A stretch of 64,000 nt of DNA from JAGWJU01 sp035533295 (GTDB lineage Bacteria > Elusimicrobiota > Elusimicrobia > UBA1565 > UBA9628), in assembly GCA_035533295.1 (NCBI GenBank), contig DATLUA010000046.1, positions 57,729-121,728 on the forward strand, given 5' to 3'. Every line of letters begins with the position of its first letter. Position 1 is the stretch's first letter. The notes beneath the pieces are model-generated. The model had not been told where the DNA came from and ran no database searches. It saw only the letters and a list, made by a program, of their open reading frames with translations. The translations under genes and the position numbers were made by a program. This document shows positions 31,609-39,691 of the stretch, piece after piece.

Positions 31609-33117
31609 ATGAAAAACGCGCCTTTTACGCTGGGCTCCAAGGTCGGCCTTGACGATTTGGCTTTGGTCGCGCGCGGGTTAAAGAAGGTCAAGTTTGGCGC
31701 GGCCGCGGCTTCCAAAATGGCCGCCTCGCGCCGCGTTTTGGAGAAGGCCGCGGCGTCCGAAAAACCGGTCTACGGCGTCAACACCGGCTTCGGCGATTTG
31801 GCCACGCGCCGCATTTCCCGCGGGCAGTTGGGCGAGCTGCAAAGAAACCTCGTGCTGAGCCATGCCTGCGGCGTGGGTGAACCCTTGAGCGAGGAGGAAG
31901 CCCGCGCGATCCTGTTTTTGCGGGCCAACGAAATCGCCCGGGGCTTTTCCGGCGCGCGGCCGGACTTGGTCCGGCTCATGGCGCGGGTGGTCAACTCGGG
32001 CGCGGTTCCGCTCATTCCTTCCCGAGGCTCGGTGGGGGCTTCCGGGGATTTGGCGCCCCAGGCGCACATGGCTCTGCTCTTAATCGGCGAGGGCCAAGCG
32101 CTTTTGGCCGGCCGAAAAATTTCCGCGCGCGCCGCGCTGGCCCGCGCCGGCGCCGCCCCCGCGGTGTTGCAGGCCAAGGAAGGCCTCTCTCTTTTAAACG
32201 GAACCCAAGCCATGCAGTCGGTGGGGGGCTTGGCCTTGGTCCGCGCCGCCCGCGTATGGCGCGCCGCGCAAATCGCGGGAGCGATGAGCCTGGAAGCGAT
32301 GACCGGCACGCCGGGACCCTTCGATGAAGTCGTCCACCGGTTGAAGCCTCACGCTGGGCAAATTTTCGCGGCCAAGCAACTGCGCGGCCTTGTGCGCGGC
32401 AGCCAAATCCGGGAGTCCCACCGCGACAACGATCCGCGCGTGCAGGATCCCTATTGCCTGCGCTGCATGCCGCAAGTCCACGGCGCGGCCTGGGACGTCC
32501 TGGAAAATTCCCGCAAGACGGTCTTGACCGAGATGGCCTCGGCGACGGACAATCCCTTGGTGGCCGGCGGGCGCCTGATTTCGGGCGGCAACTTCCACGG
32601 CCAGGCCCTGTCGTTCGCCTTCGACGCGGCGGCGACGGCCTTGACCGCGCTGGCCAACATCTCCGAGCGGCGCTTGTTCCATCTGGTGTCCGGCCGCGCG
32701 CCGCGCTTGAAGCCCTTTTTGGCCGGCAATCCCGGCTTGGAGTCGGGTTGGATGATCGCCCAGGTCGCGGCCGCGGCGCTGGCCTCCGAGAACAAGATTC
32801 TGGCCCATCCCGCGTCGGCCGACACCATCCCCACCTCGGCCGGGCAGGAAGATTTTGTCAGCATGGGCATGTCGGCGGCGCTGAAATTAAGGCAAATCGT
32901 CTGGAACGCGGCGCAGGTCGCGGCCGTGGAGCTGTTGGCCGCGGCGCAGGGCTTGGAGGCGCACGCGCCGCTTCGCTCCGGCCCCGGCGTGGAGAAGGCC
33001 CGAAAACTTTTGCGCGCGAAAATCCCGGCGGCCAAGGGCGATGAAATCCTGGGGCCGAGGATGGAGCGGGCGCGGGACATGATTTTGGAAGGATATTTCG
33101 AAGGGGTTTTACCGTAA
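31609..33117 (+). CDS. hutH: Histidine ammonia-lyase
   Basis: 502 residues from the ATG at 31609. The MIO-forming Ala144-Ser145-Gly146 lies in GSVGASGDLAPQAH; YGVNTGFGDLA and QDPYCLRCMPQVHG are also canonical for HAL rather than PAL. It converts histidine to urocanate and ammonia, feeding hutU 5 bp downstream. There is no normal ribosome-binding site: a perfect GC palindrome abuts the start, and an in-frame start further up (31525) would translate the repeat. hutI and later steps are not in the window. Confidence 0.95.
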   Translation: MKNAPFTLGSKVGLDDLALVARGLKKVKFGAAAASKMAASRRVLEKAAASEKPVYGVNTGFGDLATRRISRGQLGELQRNLVLSHACGVGEPLSEEEARAILFLRANEIARGFSGARPDLVRLMARVVNSGAVPLIPSRGSVGASGDLAPQAHMALLLIGEGQALLAGRKISARAALARAGAAPAVLQAKEGLSLLNGTQAMQSVGGLALVRAARVWRAAQIAGAMSLEAMTGTPGPFDEVVHRLKPHAGQIFAAKQLRGLVRGSQIRESHRDNDPRVQDPYCLRCMPQVHGAAWDVLENSRKTVLTEMASATDNPLVAGGRLISGGNFHGQALSFAFDAAATALTALANISERRLFHLVSGRAPRLKPFLAGNPGLESGWMIAQVAAAALASENKILAHPASADTIPTSAGQEDFVSMGMSAALKLRQIVWNAAQVAAVELLAAAQGLEAHAPLRSGPGVEKARKLLRAKIPAAKGDEILGPRMERARDMILEGYFEGVLP

Positions 33118-33122
33118 GCCTC

Positions 33123-34778
33123 ATGTCCGCGCCCGCCCGTCCTATTCGCGCGCCGCGCGGCCGCAAACTTTCCTGCAAGGGCTGGCAGCAGGAGGCGGCG
33201 CTGCGCATGCTCATGAACAACCTCGATCCCGCGGTCGCGGAGCGGCCCCAGGATTTGGTCGTTTACGGCGGCCGGGGCAAGGCCGCGCGCAATTGGGAGT
33301 GCTTCCACGCCATCGTGCGCGCGCTCAGGTCCCTGGAGAATGACGAAACCCTGCTGGTCCAGTCCGGCAAGCCCGTGGGCGTGTTCAAGACTTTCGCGCA
33401 CGCGCCGCGGGTCTTGATCGCCAACTCGAATCTGGTGGGGCATTGGGCGACTTGGGAGCATTTCAACGAGCTCGAAAAAAAGGGCTTGATGATGTTCGGC
33501 CAAATGACGGCCGGGTCCTGGATTTACATCGGCACGCAGGGCATTTTGCAGGGCACCTACGAGACCTTCGCCGAAGCGGCGCGCCGCCATTTCGGCGGCA
33601 GCCTAAAGGGCCGCTTGGTGGTGACCGCGGGCTTGGGCGGCATGGGCGGCGCCCAGCCTTTGGCCGCGACCATGAACGGGGCGATCTTTCTGGGCGTCGA
33701 GGTAGACCCCGCGCGCATCCGCATGCGCCTGCAAACCCGCTATTTGGATGAAATGGCGACGAGCCTGGATGAAGCTCTGGACAAGGTCCTGATGGCCAAG
33801 GCCCAGGGCCGCGCGCTTTCCATCGGGCTTCTGGGTAACGCGGCGACCGTGATTCCCGAACTCGCCCGCCGCGGCGTCATGGTCGACATGCTCACGGACC
33901 AGACCTCCGCGCACGATCCGCTCTCGGGCTACGTCCCCGAGGGGCTTTCGGTCGAACAGGCCGCAGAGTTGCGTCGTGGCGACCCCGAGAAATGCGTCGC
34001 GCTGGCCATGGAGTCCATCGCCAAGCACGTGCGCGGCATGCTGGCCCTGCAAAAATCCGGCGCCGTGGCTTTCGACTACGGCAACAACATCCGGGCCATG
34101 GCCCAAAAAGCGGGCGTCTCGGACGCCTTTAAGATTCCGGGCTTTGTCCCGGAGTTCATCCGCCCGCTGTTCTGCCTGGGCAAGGGGCCTTTCCGTTGGG
34201 CCGCGCTTTCCGGGAATCCCGCCGACATCGCCGTCACGGACGCGGAGGTTCTGCGGCTTTTTCCCAAGGACGAGCCTTTGCGCCGCTGGATTCGCTTGGC
34301 GCGGGAAAAAGTCGCCTTCCAGGGCCTGCCCGCCCGCATCTGCTGGCTGGGCCTGGGCGAGCGCGCCGAGATGGGCCTGCGCATGAACTACCTGGTGCGC
34401 AAAGGGAAAATTTTCGCGCCCATCGTCGTCGGACGCGACCACCTGGACTGCGGCTCGGTGGCGAGCCCTTTCCGGGAGACCGAAGGGATGAAGGACGGCA
34501 CGGACGCGGTCGCCGATTGGCCCATCTTGAACGCGCTCTTGAACGCCGCCTCGGGCGCGTCCTGGGTGAGCTTCCACCACGGCGGCGGCGTGGGCATGGG
34601 CTACTCGCTGCACGCGGGTCAAGTCATCGTGGCGGACGGGACCAAGGCCATGGACGCGCGCCTGGAGCGCGTCTTGAGCAACGATCCGGGCTTGGGCGTC
34701 GCGCGCCACGCGGACGCGGGCTACGCCGAGGCCAAGGCCGCCGCGCGCCGAGGCAAGCTCAAGATTCCCCGGCTTTAG
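33123..34778 (+). CDS. hutU: Urocanate hydratase
   Basis: 551 residues, normal length. NAD-binding TAGLGGMGGAQPLAATM, the conserved MTAGSWIYIGTQGI, FDYGNNIR and DHLDCGSVASPFRET with the active-site Cys identify urocanase. It converts urocanate to imidazolonepropionate. Starts 5 bp after hutH, so the two form an operon for the first two steps of histidine degradation. Confidence 0.96.
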   Translation: MSAPARPIRAPRGRKLSCKGWQQEAALRMLMNNLDPAVAERPQDLVVYGGRGKAARNWECFHAIVRALRSLENDETLLVQSGKPVGVFKTFAHAPRVLIANSNLVGHWATWEHFNELEKKGLMMFGQMTAGSWIYIGTQGILQGTYETFAEAARRHFGGSLKGRLVVTAGLGGMGGAQPLAATMNGAIFLGVEVDPARIRMRLQTRYLDEMATSLDEALDKVLMAKAQGRALSIGLLGNAATVIPELARRGVMVDMLTDQTSAHDPLSGYVPEGLSVEQAAELRRGDPEKCVALAMESIAKHVRGMLALQKSGAVAFDYGNNIRAMAQKAGVSDAFKIPGFVPEFIRPLFCLGKGPFRWAALSGNPADIAVTDAEVLRLFPKDEPLRRWIRLAREKVAFQGLPARICWLGLGERAEMGLRMNYLVRKGKIFAPIVVGRDHLDCGSVASPFRETEGMKDGTDAVADWPILNALLNAASGASWVSFHHGGGVGMGYSLHAGQVIVADGTKAMDARLERVLSNDPGLGVARHADAGYAEAKAAARRGKLKIPRL

Positions 34779-35001
34779 CCCCGCGTGCGATCCAGCTCAG
34801 GGCGTATTTCGCGTAGGTTTCGGAGAGCGCGCGCTTTTCTTCCCGCGGCGGATCGCCCATCGAACCAGAAATCAGGCAACAAAGATGCCGCGGCAGGCCA
34901 TGCGAGAAGGCCGGCGGCTATTCCTGGAACATTCGTTGCGGTAAGGACAAATAGGGGTTCCTCTAATAGCGAGCAAATAAACCATAGCGAGGAAATGGGT
35001 T
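34759..35001. other. Intergenic region with a coding-like minus-strand fragment
   Basis: On the minus strand 34759-34918 is open and reads GLPRHLCCLISGSMGD and REEKRALSETYAKYALSWIA, with an ATG at 34860 and a stop at 34759 inside the hutU end. It looks protein-like but has no full gene structure, so it may be a remnant. The part nearer 35002 holds the sigma-54-like site at 34925. Confidence 0.3.
34925..34940 (+). promoter_or_regulatory. Sigma-54-like promoter before the PAS kinase
   Basis: TGGAAC-ATTCG-TTGCG. The -24 GG and -12 GC are 12 bases apart, as required (consensus TGGCAC-N5-TTGCW); C is replaced by A in the -24 box. Transcription would start near 34951, giving a leader of about 50 nt to the ATG at 35002. 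Confidence 0.5.
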
Positions 35002-36126
35002 ATGGACGCGCTTGACGAGCTGTTCGGAAGGGTTTCCGATGGAGTCTGCGTTTCGGACGCGCAGGGGCAGGTCATCTACGCCAATGCCGCCGCCCGCCGG
35101 ATGCTGGATATCGGCGGCGACGCGCGCGGCGTCAAGCTGTGCGACCGCCTGTGCGGAATGCTTTCGGATTCAACTCCGGGCGACTGCGCCGAGCGCTGCC
35201 CCTTGCTCGATCCGGGGTCCAAAGAATCGGGCGTCACCTTCGAGGGGAAACACGGGCCCAAAACGGTTTATTCGTGGAAGGAAACGGGCCCAAGCCGCCT
35301 GGAGCAATGGAAAAATCTGCGCGTGCGCTGCCTGCGCGTTCCCGGCTTGACCGCGGACGGCGAAAAATCCGAAAGGCACCTGACCCTCATCGAGGACGCG
35401 GCGGCGCAGGCGGCGCGGGAGCAAAGCGGCGAGGAGTGGCGCGAGATGATTGCGCATGATTTGCGCTCGCCGCTGGCCAATATTTACGGGGTTCTCAAGA
35501 CCTTGGAGGACATCCCCGCGGGCAAGCCGCTGCATCCCAGCGAGAAGGGGCTTTTGGACGTCAGCCTCAGGGCTTGCGCCCGGATGGCCGAGCTCCTTGA
35601 CTTGTTCCTGGAATTGGCCCAGTTCGACGCGGGGGCGGTTCCGGTTCACCTGAAAAATATCCCGCTCTTGGATCTCGTGAAAAAAAACGCCGAGGAGCAG
35701 GCGGTCGCGGCCCAGGTCGGCGGCGTGGAAGTGACGGTGTCCGTTCCGGAGGACTTGCAAGTCCTTGCCGACGCGGCGCTTCTCGCGCGCGTCGTCCAGA
35801 ATCTTCTCAACAACGCCCTCAAATTCACTCTTCAGGACGGGAAGGTGGCGATTTCCGCCGCCGAGGAAGGCGGGACGATCGTCTTGCGGGTCAAGGACAC
35901 GGGCTCCGGCATCGCGCCGGAGCATCTGCCCTTCCTGTTCGACCGCGCCTATCAGGCCAAAGCGCGGCGCGAGGGCAAAATCAAGGGCAACGGCATGGGT
36001 CTCGCATTTTGCCAGGAAGCCCTGCGGGCGATGGGCGGCGCCGTCACGGTGAAATCCGAACTCGGCGCGGGAAGCGAGTTCCTCGTCAGCCTGCCGCCGG
36101 CCCAGGTCGAGGCGTTCGTCGGCTGA
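35002..36126 (+). CDS. Soluble PAS-domain sensor histidine kinase with four Cys in the PAS
   Basis: 374 residues, no membrane segment. A PAS domain (1-130) contains C47-x3-C51-x10-C62-x3-C66, a possible Fe-S, metal or redox site. His152 is in EMIAHDLRSPL; N box NLLNNALKF, G1 DTGSGIA and G2 GNGMGLAF follow. It is therefore a cytoplasmic kinase suited to redox or gas sensing. No response regulator is adjacent; the NtrC-like activator 2.4 kb downstream could be a partner. A hemerythrin gene follows after 11 bp. Confidence 0.9.
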   Translation: MDALDELFGRVSDGVCVSDAQGQVIYANAAARRMLDIGGDARGVKLCDRLCGMLSDSTPGDCAERCPLLDPGSKESGVTFEGKHGPKTVYSWKETGPSRLEQWKNLRVRCLRVPGLTADGEKSERHLTLIEDAAAQAAREQSGEEWREMIAHDLRSPLANIYGVLKTLEDIPAGKPLHPSEKGLLDVSLRACARMAELLDLFLELAQFDAGAVPVHLKNIPLLDLVKKNAEEQAVAAQVGGVEVTVSVPEDLQVLADAALLARVVQNLLNNALKFTLQDGKVAISAAEEGGTIVLRVKDTGSGIAPEHLPFLFDRAYQAKARREGKIKGNGMGLAFCQEALRAMGGAVTVKSELGAGSEFLVSLPPAQVEAFVG

Positions 36127-36137
36127 GAGGAAAAACC

Positions 36138-36632
36138 ATGAGCGTTTTCGCGGGCTTGGAGCGCGAGCATCGCGTTTTTGCCCGATTGGCGCGTCAGTGC
36201 GAGCGCAGCCTCGCGCGCGGCGAGGCGGACGCCCGGCGGGAATTGGCGGAGACCATGCGCGTTTTGCTTCCGGCGCTGGTCCGGCACGAAGAGGTCGAGG
36301 ACCTTCTCTTCCGCGATCCGGCCTACGCCGCGCGGAATGACGCCAAGAGGATTCTGGCCGTGGTCGACGCCCAGCACGACGAAATCGAGGCGTTGCGCGC
36401 GGAGCTTGAGGCGCTCCTGCGGGATGCCCGGCGCTGCGATTTCGAACGCCTCAAAACGGGGGTTTCGCTTTTCGTGCGCAAGCTCGCGTTTCATTTCGAA
36501 ACGGAAGAAAATCTCCTGTGGCCCTCCTACAACAGCCTCGGCAGCCGCTCCATCCGGCGCTCTCTGTCGCATGAGGTGGACGAGAGAGTCGATGAAATGG
36601 AGACGGAGATGAGAAGGGAGAAGCATCCATAA
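36138..36632 (+). CDS. Hemerythrin HHE-domain protein
   Basis: 164 residues. Helical with the metal-ligand pattern: EREHRVFARL, VRHEEVEDLLF, DAQHDEIEAL, FHFETEENLLWP. Hemerythrin domains bind a di-iron site that senses or carries O2 or NO. GAGAGG lies upstream of the ATG. Co-transcription with the Cys-rich PAS kinase suggests an oxygen or nitric-oxide input to this region. Confidence 0.85.
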   Translation: MSVFAGLEREHRVFARLARQCERSLARGEADARRELAETMRVLLPALVRHEEVEDLLFRDPAYAARNDAKRILAVVDAQHDEIEALRAELEALLRDARRCDFERLKTGVSLFVRKLAFHFETEENLLWPSYNSLGSRSIRRSLSHEVDERVDEMETEMRREKHP

Positions 36633-36648
36633 GGGTCGCCCGAACCGC

Positions 36649-36664
36649 AGGCACTTATGTTGCT
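36649..36664 (+). promoter_or_regulatory. Sigma-54 promoter of the CBS-TauE-DUF1634 operon
   Basis: AGGCAC-TTATG-TTGCT: every consensus base of TGGCAC-N5-TTGCW except the first T. GG (36650-36651) and GC (36662-36663) are exactly 12 bases apart. The start site would be near 36675, about 68 nt before the CBS-gene ATG. Confidence 0.72.
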
Positions 36665-36742
36665 TTGTTAAGCGGTATGGTTCCCGAAACGCTTTCCAAC
36701 TTTCCTTCATCAAGGAATGGAAGAGGACCCAAAGGGGGAGTG

Positions 36743-37210
36743 ATGTCGGAGAAAAAACTGGATCCAGCGACGGCGGCGGACGTGATGAGCCCCGAGGTCA
36801 TCGCCATCAATGAAAACGACGACGTATGGTCCGCCATCCGAATCCTCGTCGCCAACGACGTTACCGGAGCCCCGGTCGTGGGCGCCGACGGCCGCTTGGT
36901 CGGCGTCATCTCCCAGACCGATTTGGTGCGCTACCTGCAGGCCAAGGCCGCGAAACTGGCCGATTTTTATTCCGACTCGGAGCCGGACGCGCGGCTGCCG
37001 ACCAACGGCCGGAGCGCGCGGGTTCAGGACTTGATGACCCGCCGGATCATCAAGGCTACGGAAGACGATTCACTCGATAAAATCAGCCGCATCATGCTTG
37101 TCCAAAAAGTCCACCGCGTCATCATCACGCGCGCCGAACGGCTGGTCGGCATCGTGACCACCATGGACGTCCTGCGCGCCGCGCAGCATTTCGGGGGGCG
37201 CGCCGCGTGA
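36743..37210 (+). CDS. Tandem CBS-domain protein
   Basis: 155 residues from the ATG at 36743 (GGGGGAG upstream). Two CBS motifs: DVMSPEVIAINENDDVWSAI ending GAPVVGADGRLVGVISQTDL, and DLMTRRIIKATEDDSLDKIS ending VHRVIITRAERLVGIVTTMD. Stand-alone CBS pairs bind adenosyl ligands and gate partner proteins; here the TauE-type transporter next door is the likely partner. Confidence 0.9.
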   Translation: MSEKKLDPATAADVMSPEVIAINENDDVWSAIRILVANDVTGAPVVGADGRLVGVISQTDLVRYLQAKAAKLADFYSDSEPDARLPTNGRSARVQDLMTRRIIKATEDDSLDKISRIMLVQKVHRVIITRAERLVGIVTTMDVLRAAQHFGGRAA

Positions 37211-37257
37211 AGGGAGCGTCCTTCCCCGCAGAGGAAAAATCCGCTTAATTTGCTACG

Positions 37258-38130
37258 TTGCCGGGCTTTTTGGTAAATTGCGCTGGCGCATTTCTGGAGG
37301 CCGCCATCAATCTCATCGTTCTTTTTTTAATCTCGGCCATGGCCGGACTGCTGGGCTCGCTCACGGGCTTGGGCGGCGGCAGCCTCATGGTGGCGTTTTT
37401 GGCCGCCTTCGGCGTTCCCATCCGCTACGCCATCGCGGCCAGCATGGTGAGCATCATCGCCACGTCCAGCGGCTCCGCCATGACCTACGTGCGCGAGCGC
37501 ATCGCCAACGTGCACGCGGCGTTCTACCTGGAGATGTTCACCATCACCGGCGCCATCGTGGGCGCGACCATCACCACGCTCATCGCGCCGAGGCTTCTCT
37601 ATTTTATCTTTGCCGGAGTCCTGGCGACCTCTTTCTTCGGCATGAGGCGGCACATGAAGGAAGAACTGCCCGAGAACGTGCCGCACAGCCGGCTGGCCGA
37701 CTGGCTGAGGCTGCGGGGCAGCTATTACGATCAGGCGCTGGGCCGCCAGGTGGATTACCGCATGACGCGCCCCATCTGGGGCGGCGCCGGCATGTTCATC
37801 GCGGGCCTGGCGGCGGGCATGCTGGGCATCGGCGCGGGAGCCTTCAAGGTTTCGGTGCATGAGCTCGTCCTGCGCATGCCTTCAAAAGTGTCCAGCACGA
37901 CGAGCAACTTCATCATCGGCATGACGGCCTTGGCCGGGGCCAGCGTCTATTTCGCCTCGGGGCTTCTCTACGTCAATTTGGCCGCGCCCATGGCGGTGGG
38001 CACGACCATCGGGGCCATGGCGGGCGGGAAAATCTTGAACCGCTTCAGGAACAAGCACATCCGGTTCCTGTTCATGCTCATCTTGGTCTACCTCATCGCG
38101 CAGATGATCTACAGCGGGATACGGGCATGA
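37258..38130 (+). CDS. TauE/SafE-family membrane exporter
   Basis: 290 residues with about eight helices. The repeated TauE motif appears as AGLLGSLTGLGGGSLMVAFL and later AAGMLGIGAGAFKVSVHELV. The family exports or imports sulfite, sulfonates or related anions. The start is uncertain: the frame has TTG at 37258 and 37270 and no ATG before the first helix. Coupled to the DUF1634 gene by ATGA. Confidence 0.88.
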   Translation: MPGFLVNCAGAFLEAAINLIVLFLISAMAGLLGSLTGLGGGSLMVAFLAAFGVPIRYAIAASMVSIIATSSGSAMTYVRERIANVHAAFYLEMFTITGAIVGATITTLIAPRLLYFIFAGVLATSFFGMRRHMKEELPENVPHSRLADWLRLRGSYYDQALGRQVDYRMTRPIWGGAGMFIAGLAAGMLGIGAGAFKVSVHELVLRMPSKVSSTTSNFIIGMTALAGASVYFASGLLYVNLAAPMAVGTTIGAMAGGKILNRFRNKHIRFLFMLILVYLIAQMIYSGIRA

Positions 38131-38510
38131 TCGAGAAAGACGAAGAGGCGCTGGATTTTATCATCGGCTACATCCTGGCCGGCGGCGTCATCCTGAGCAT
38201 CGTGCTGGAGTCTTACGGGCTTTTGCTTTATTGCCGCGGCGCCCACGGCTTCGCGGTTTCCTGGGATCCGGTCTGGCGCATGAGCGGGAAAAATTTCTTC
38301 GCCTATTCGGCGGCCTTGTTTCTATCGCTGGGCCGCGGCGCGCTCACGCCCGCCGCCATCATGGCCTTGGGGCTCGTCGTCCTGATGATGACGCCCTATG
38401 TCCGCGTGGTCGTTTCCACCTTATTTTTTGGCCTTAAGCGCGACTGGAAATACCTGTGCATCACGCTCTTCGTGCTGGCCGTGCTGACCGGAAGCCTCAT
38501 CCGGCACTAA
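38127..38510 (+). CDS. DUF1634 membrane protein, partner of the TauE-like exporter
   Basis: 127 residues with three to four helices (FIIGYILAGGVILSIVLES, AAIMALGLVVLMMTPYVRVV, ITLFVLAVLTGSLI). DUF1634 proteins are usually encoded next to TauE-type transporters, as here with an ATGA overlap, so it is probably an accessory subunit. Its last 4 bp overlap the convergent activator gene. Confidence 0.85.
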   Translation: MIEKDEEALDFIIGYILAGGVILSIVLESYGLLLYCRGAHGFAVSWDPVWRMSGKNFFAYSAALFLSLGRGALTPAAIMALGLVVLMMTPYVRVVVSTLFFGLKRDWKYLCITLFVLAVLTGSLIRH

Positions 38511-39691
38511 GACGCCGCCGCGCGCATTTCCGGGGGGATGTCCGCCTCTTCTATGGCCGAACCCTCGGCCATGATGAGCATGCGTTCGACCGCGTGCTCA
38601 AGCTCGCGCACGTTGCCCGGCCAGGAGTAGGCCTTGAGCGCCTCGGCCGCCTTGGGGGAAATCCGCGCCGCCTTGACTCCGGATTTCTTGCCGGCCTTTC
38701 TCAGGAAGTGCTCGGTCAGGGGCAGGATGTCCTCCGGGCGCTCGCGCAAAGACGGCAAGGAAATGGGGAACACCTTGAGGCGGTAGTACAAATCCTCCCG
38801 GAACTTGCCCTCTTGGACCATTTTTTCCAAGTTCTTGTTGGTGGCGGCGATGAGCCGCCCCGAGACCTTGATGGGCCGGTTGTCGCCGACGCGCCGGATC
38901 TCGCCTTCCTGGAGCGCGCGCAGGAGCTTGACTTGGAAAGCCGGCTCGGTTTCGCTGATTTCATCCAGAAAAAGTGTGCCGCCGCTGGCTTCCTCGAAGA
39001 GCCCGCGTTTGTTGCGGTCGGCGCCGGTAAACGAGCCCTTGACGTGGCCGAAGAGCTCGCTCTCCAAAAGGCCCTCCGGCATCGCCCCGCAGTTGATGGC
39101 CACGAAGGCTCCGGCGCGGCGCGTGCTTTTCTCGTGGATGGCGCGGGCGACGAGCTCCTTGCCGGTGCCGGACTCGCCCTGGACCAGCACGACCGCCTCG
39201 GTGGCGGCCACCTTGCGCACCAAATCCAGGACGCCGCCCATTTTCGGCGAGGCGTAGACGATGCCCTCGAAGCTGTACTTGTCCTTGACCTCCTCGCGCA
39301 GGCGCTTGACCTCGCCGATGAGGCTCTTGCGCTCCAAGGCCTTGTGCAAAACGATGGAAAGCTCGTCCGGATCGATGGGTTTGGTCAGATAATCGAAGGC
39401 GCCGGCCTTGATGGCGGCCACCGCCGTGTCGATGGAGCCGTGCCCGGTGATGACCAGGACCTCGGCTTCGGGGTGGGCTTTCTTGGCCGCGGCCAGCACC
39501 TTCAAGCCGTCCACATCCCCGAGCTTCAAGTCCGTGATGACCAAGTCGTAGGCGTGCTCGGACAGCAAATCGAACGCCTCGCGCCCGTTCTTGGCGTGGG
39601 TCGTCTCGAAGCCCATTTGTTTCAAGCCCATGGACAGCAGCGCGGCCTGGGACGGATCGTCCTCGGCCAAAAGAATCTTAGTCTTGCTCAT
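38507..39691 (-). CDS. NtrC-type sigma-54 activator lacking a DNA-binding domain
   Basis: 394 residues. Receiver (1-120; Asp54 in VITDLKLGD, Lys104) and AAA+ domain (about 140-375): Walker A GESGTGKE (172-179), Walker B FLDEIS (241-246), R-finger region FREDLYYRL, and the sigma-54 contact loop GSFTGA (219-224) in place of the common GAFTGA. The protein ends at IPPEMRAAAS, right after the AAA+ lid, without the Fis-type helix-turn-helix. Such forms, known in FlgR-like activators, can work from solution without an enhancer site. It overlaps the PAS kinase stop region by 14 bp. Confidence 0.93.
   Translation of the reverse strand: MSKTKILLAEDDPSQAALLSMGLKQMGFETTHAKNGREAFDLLSEHAYDLVITDLKLGDVDGLKVLAAAKKAHPEAEVLVITGHGSIDTAVAAIKAGAFDYLTKPIDPDELSIVLHKALERKSLIGEVKRLREEVKDKYSFEGIVYASPKMGGVLDLVRKVAATEAVVLVQGESGTGKELVARAIHEKSTRRAGAFVAINCGAMPEGLLESELFGHVKGSFTGADRNKRGLFEEASGGTLFLDEISETEPAFQVKLLRALQEGEIRRVGDNRPIKVSGRLIAATNKNLEKMVQEGKFREDLYYRLKVFPISLPSLRERPEDILPLTEHFLRKAGKKSGVKAARISPKAAEALKAYSWPGNVRELEHAVERMLIMAEGSAIEEADIPPEMRAAAS

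Noticed and set aside
34759..34918. A protein-like minus-strand frame after hutU
   Set aside because: Kept only as a low-confidence note: it has no start signal or family and overlaps the hutU end; it may be chance in GC-rich DNA.
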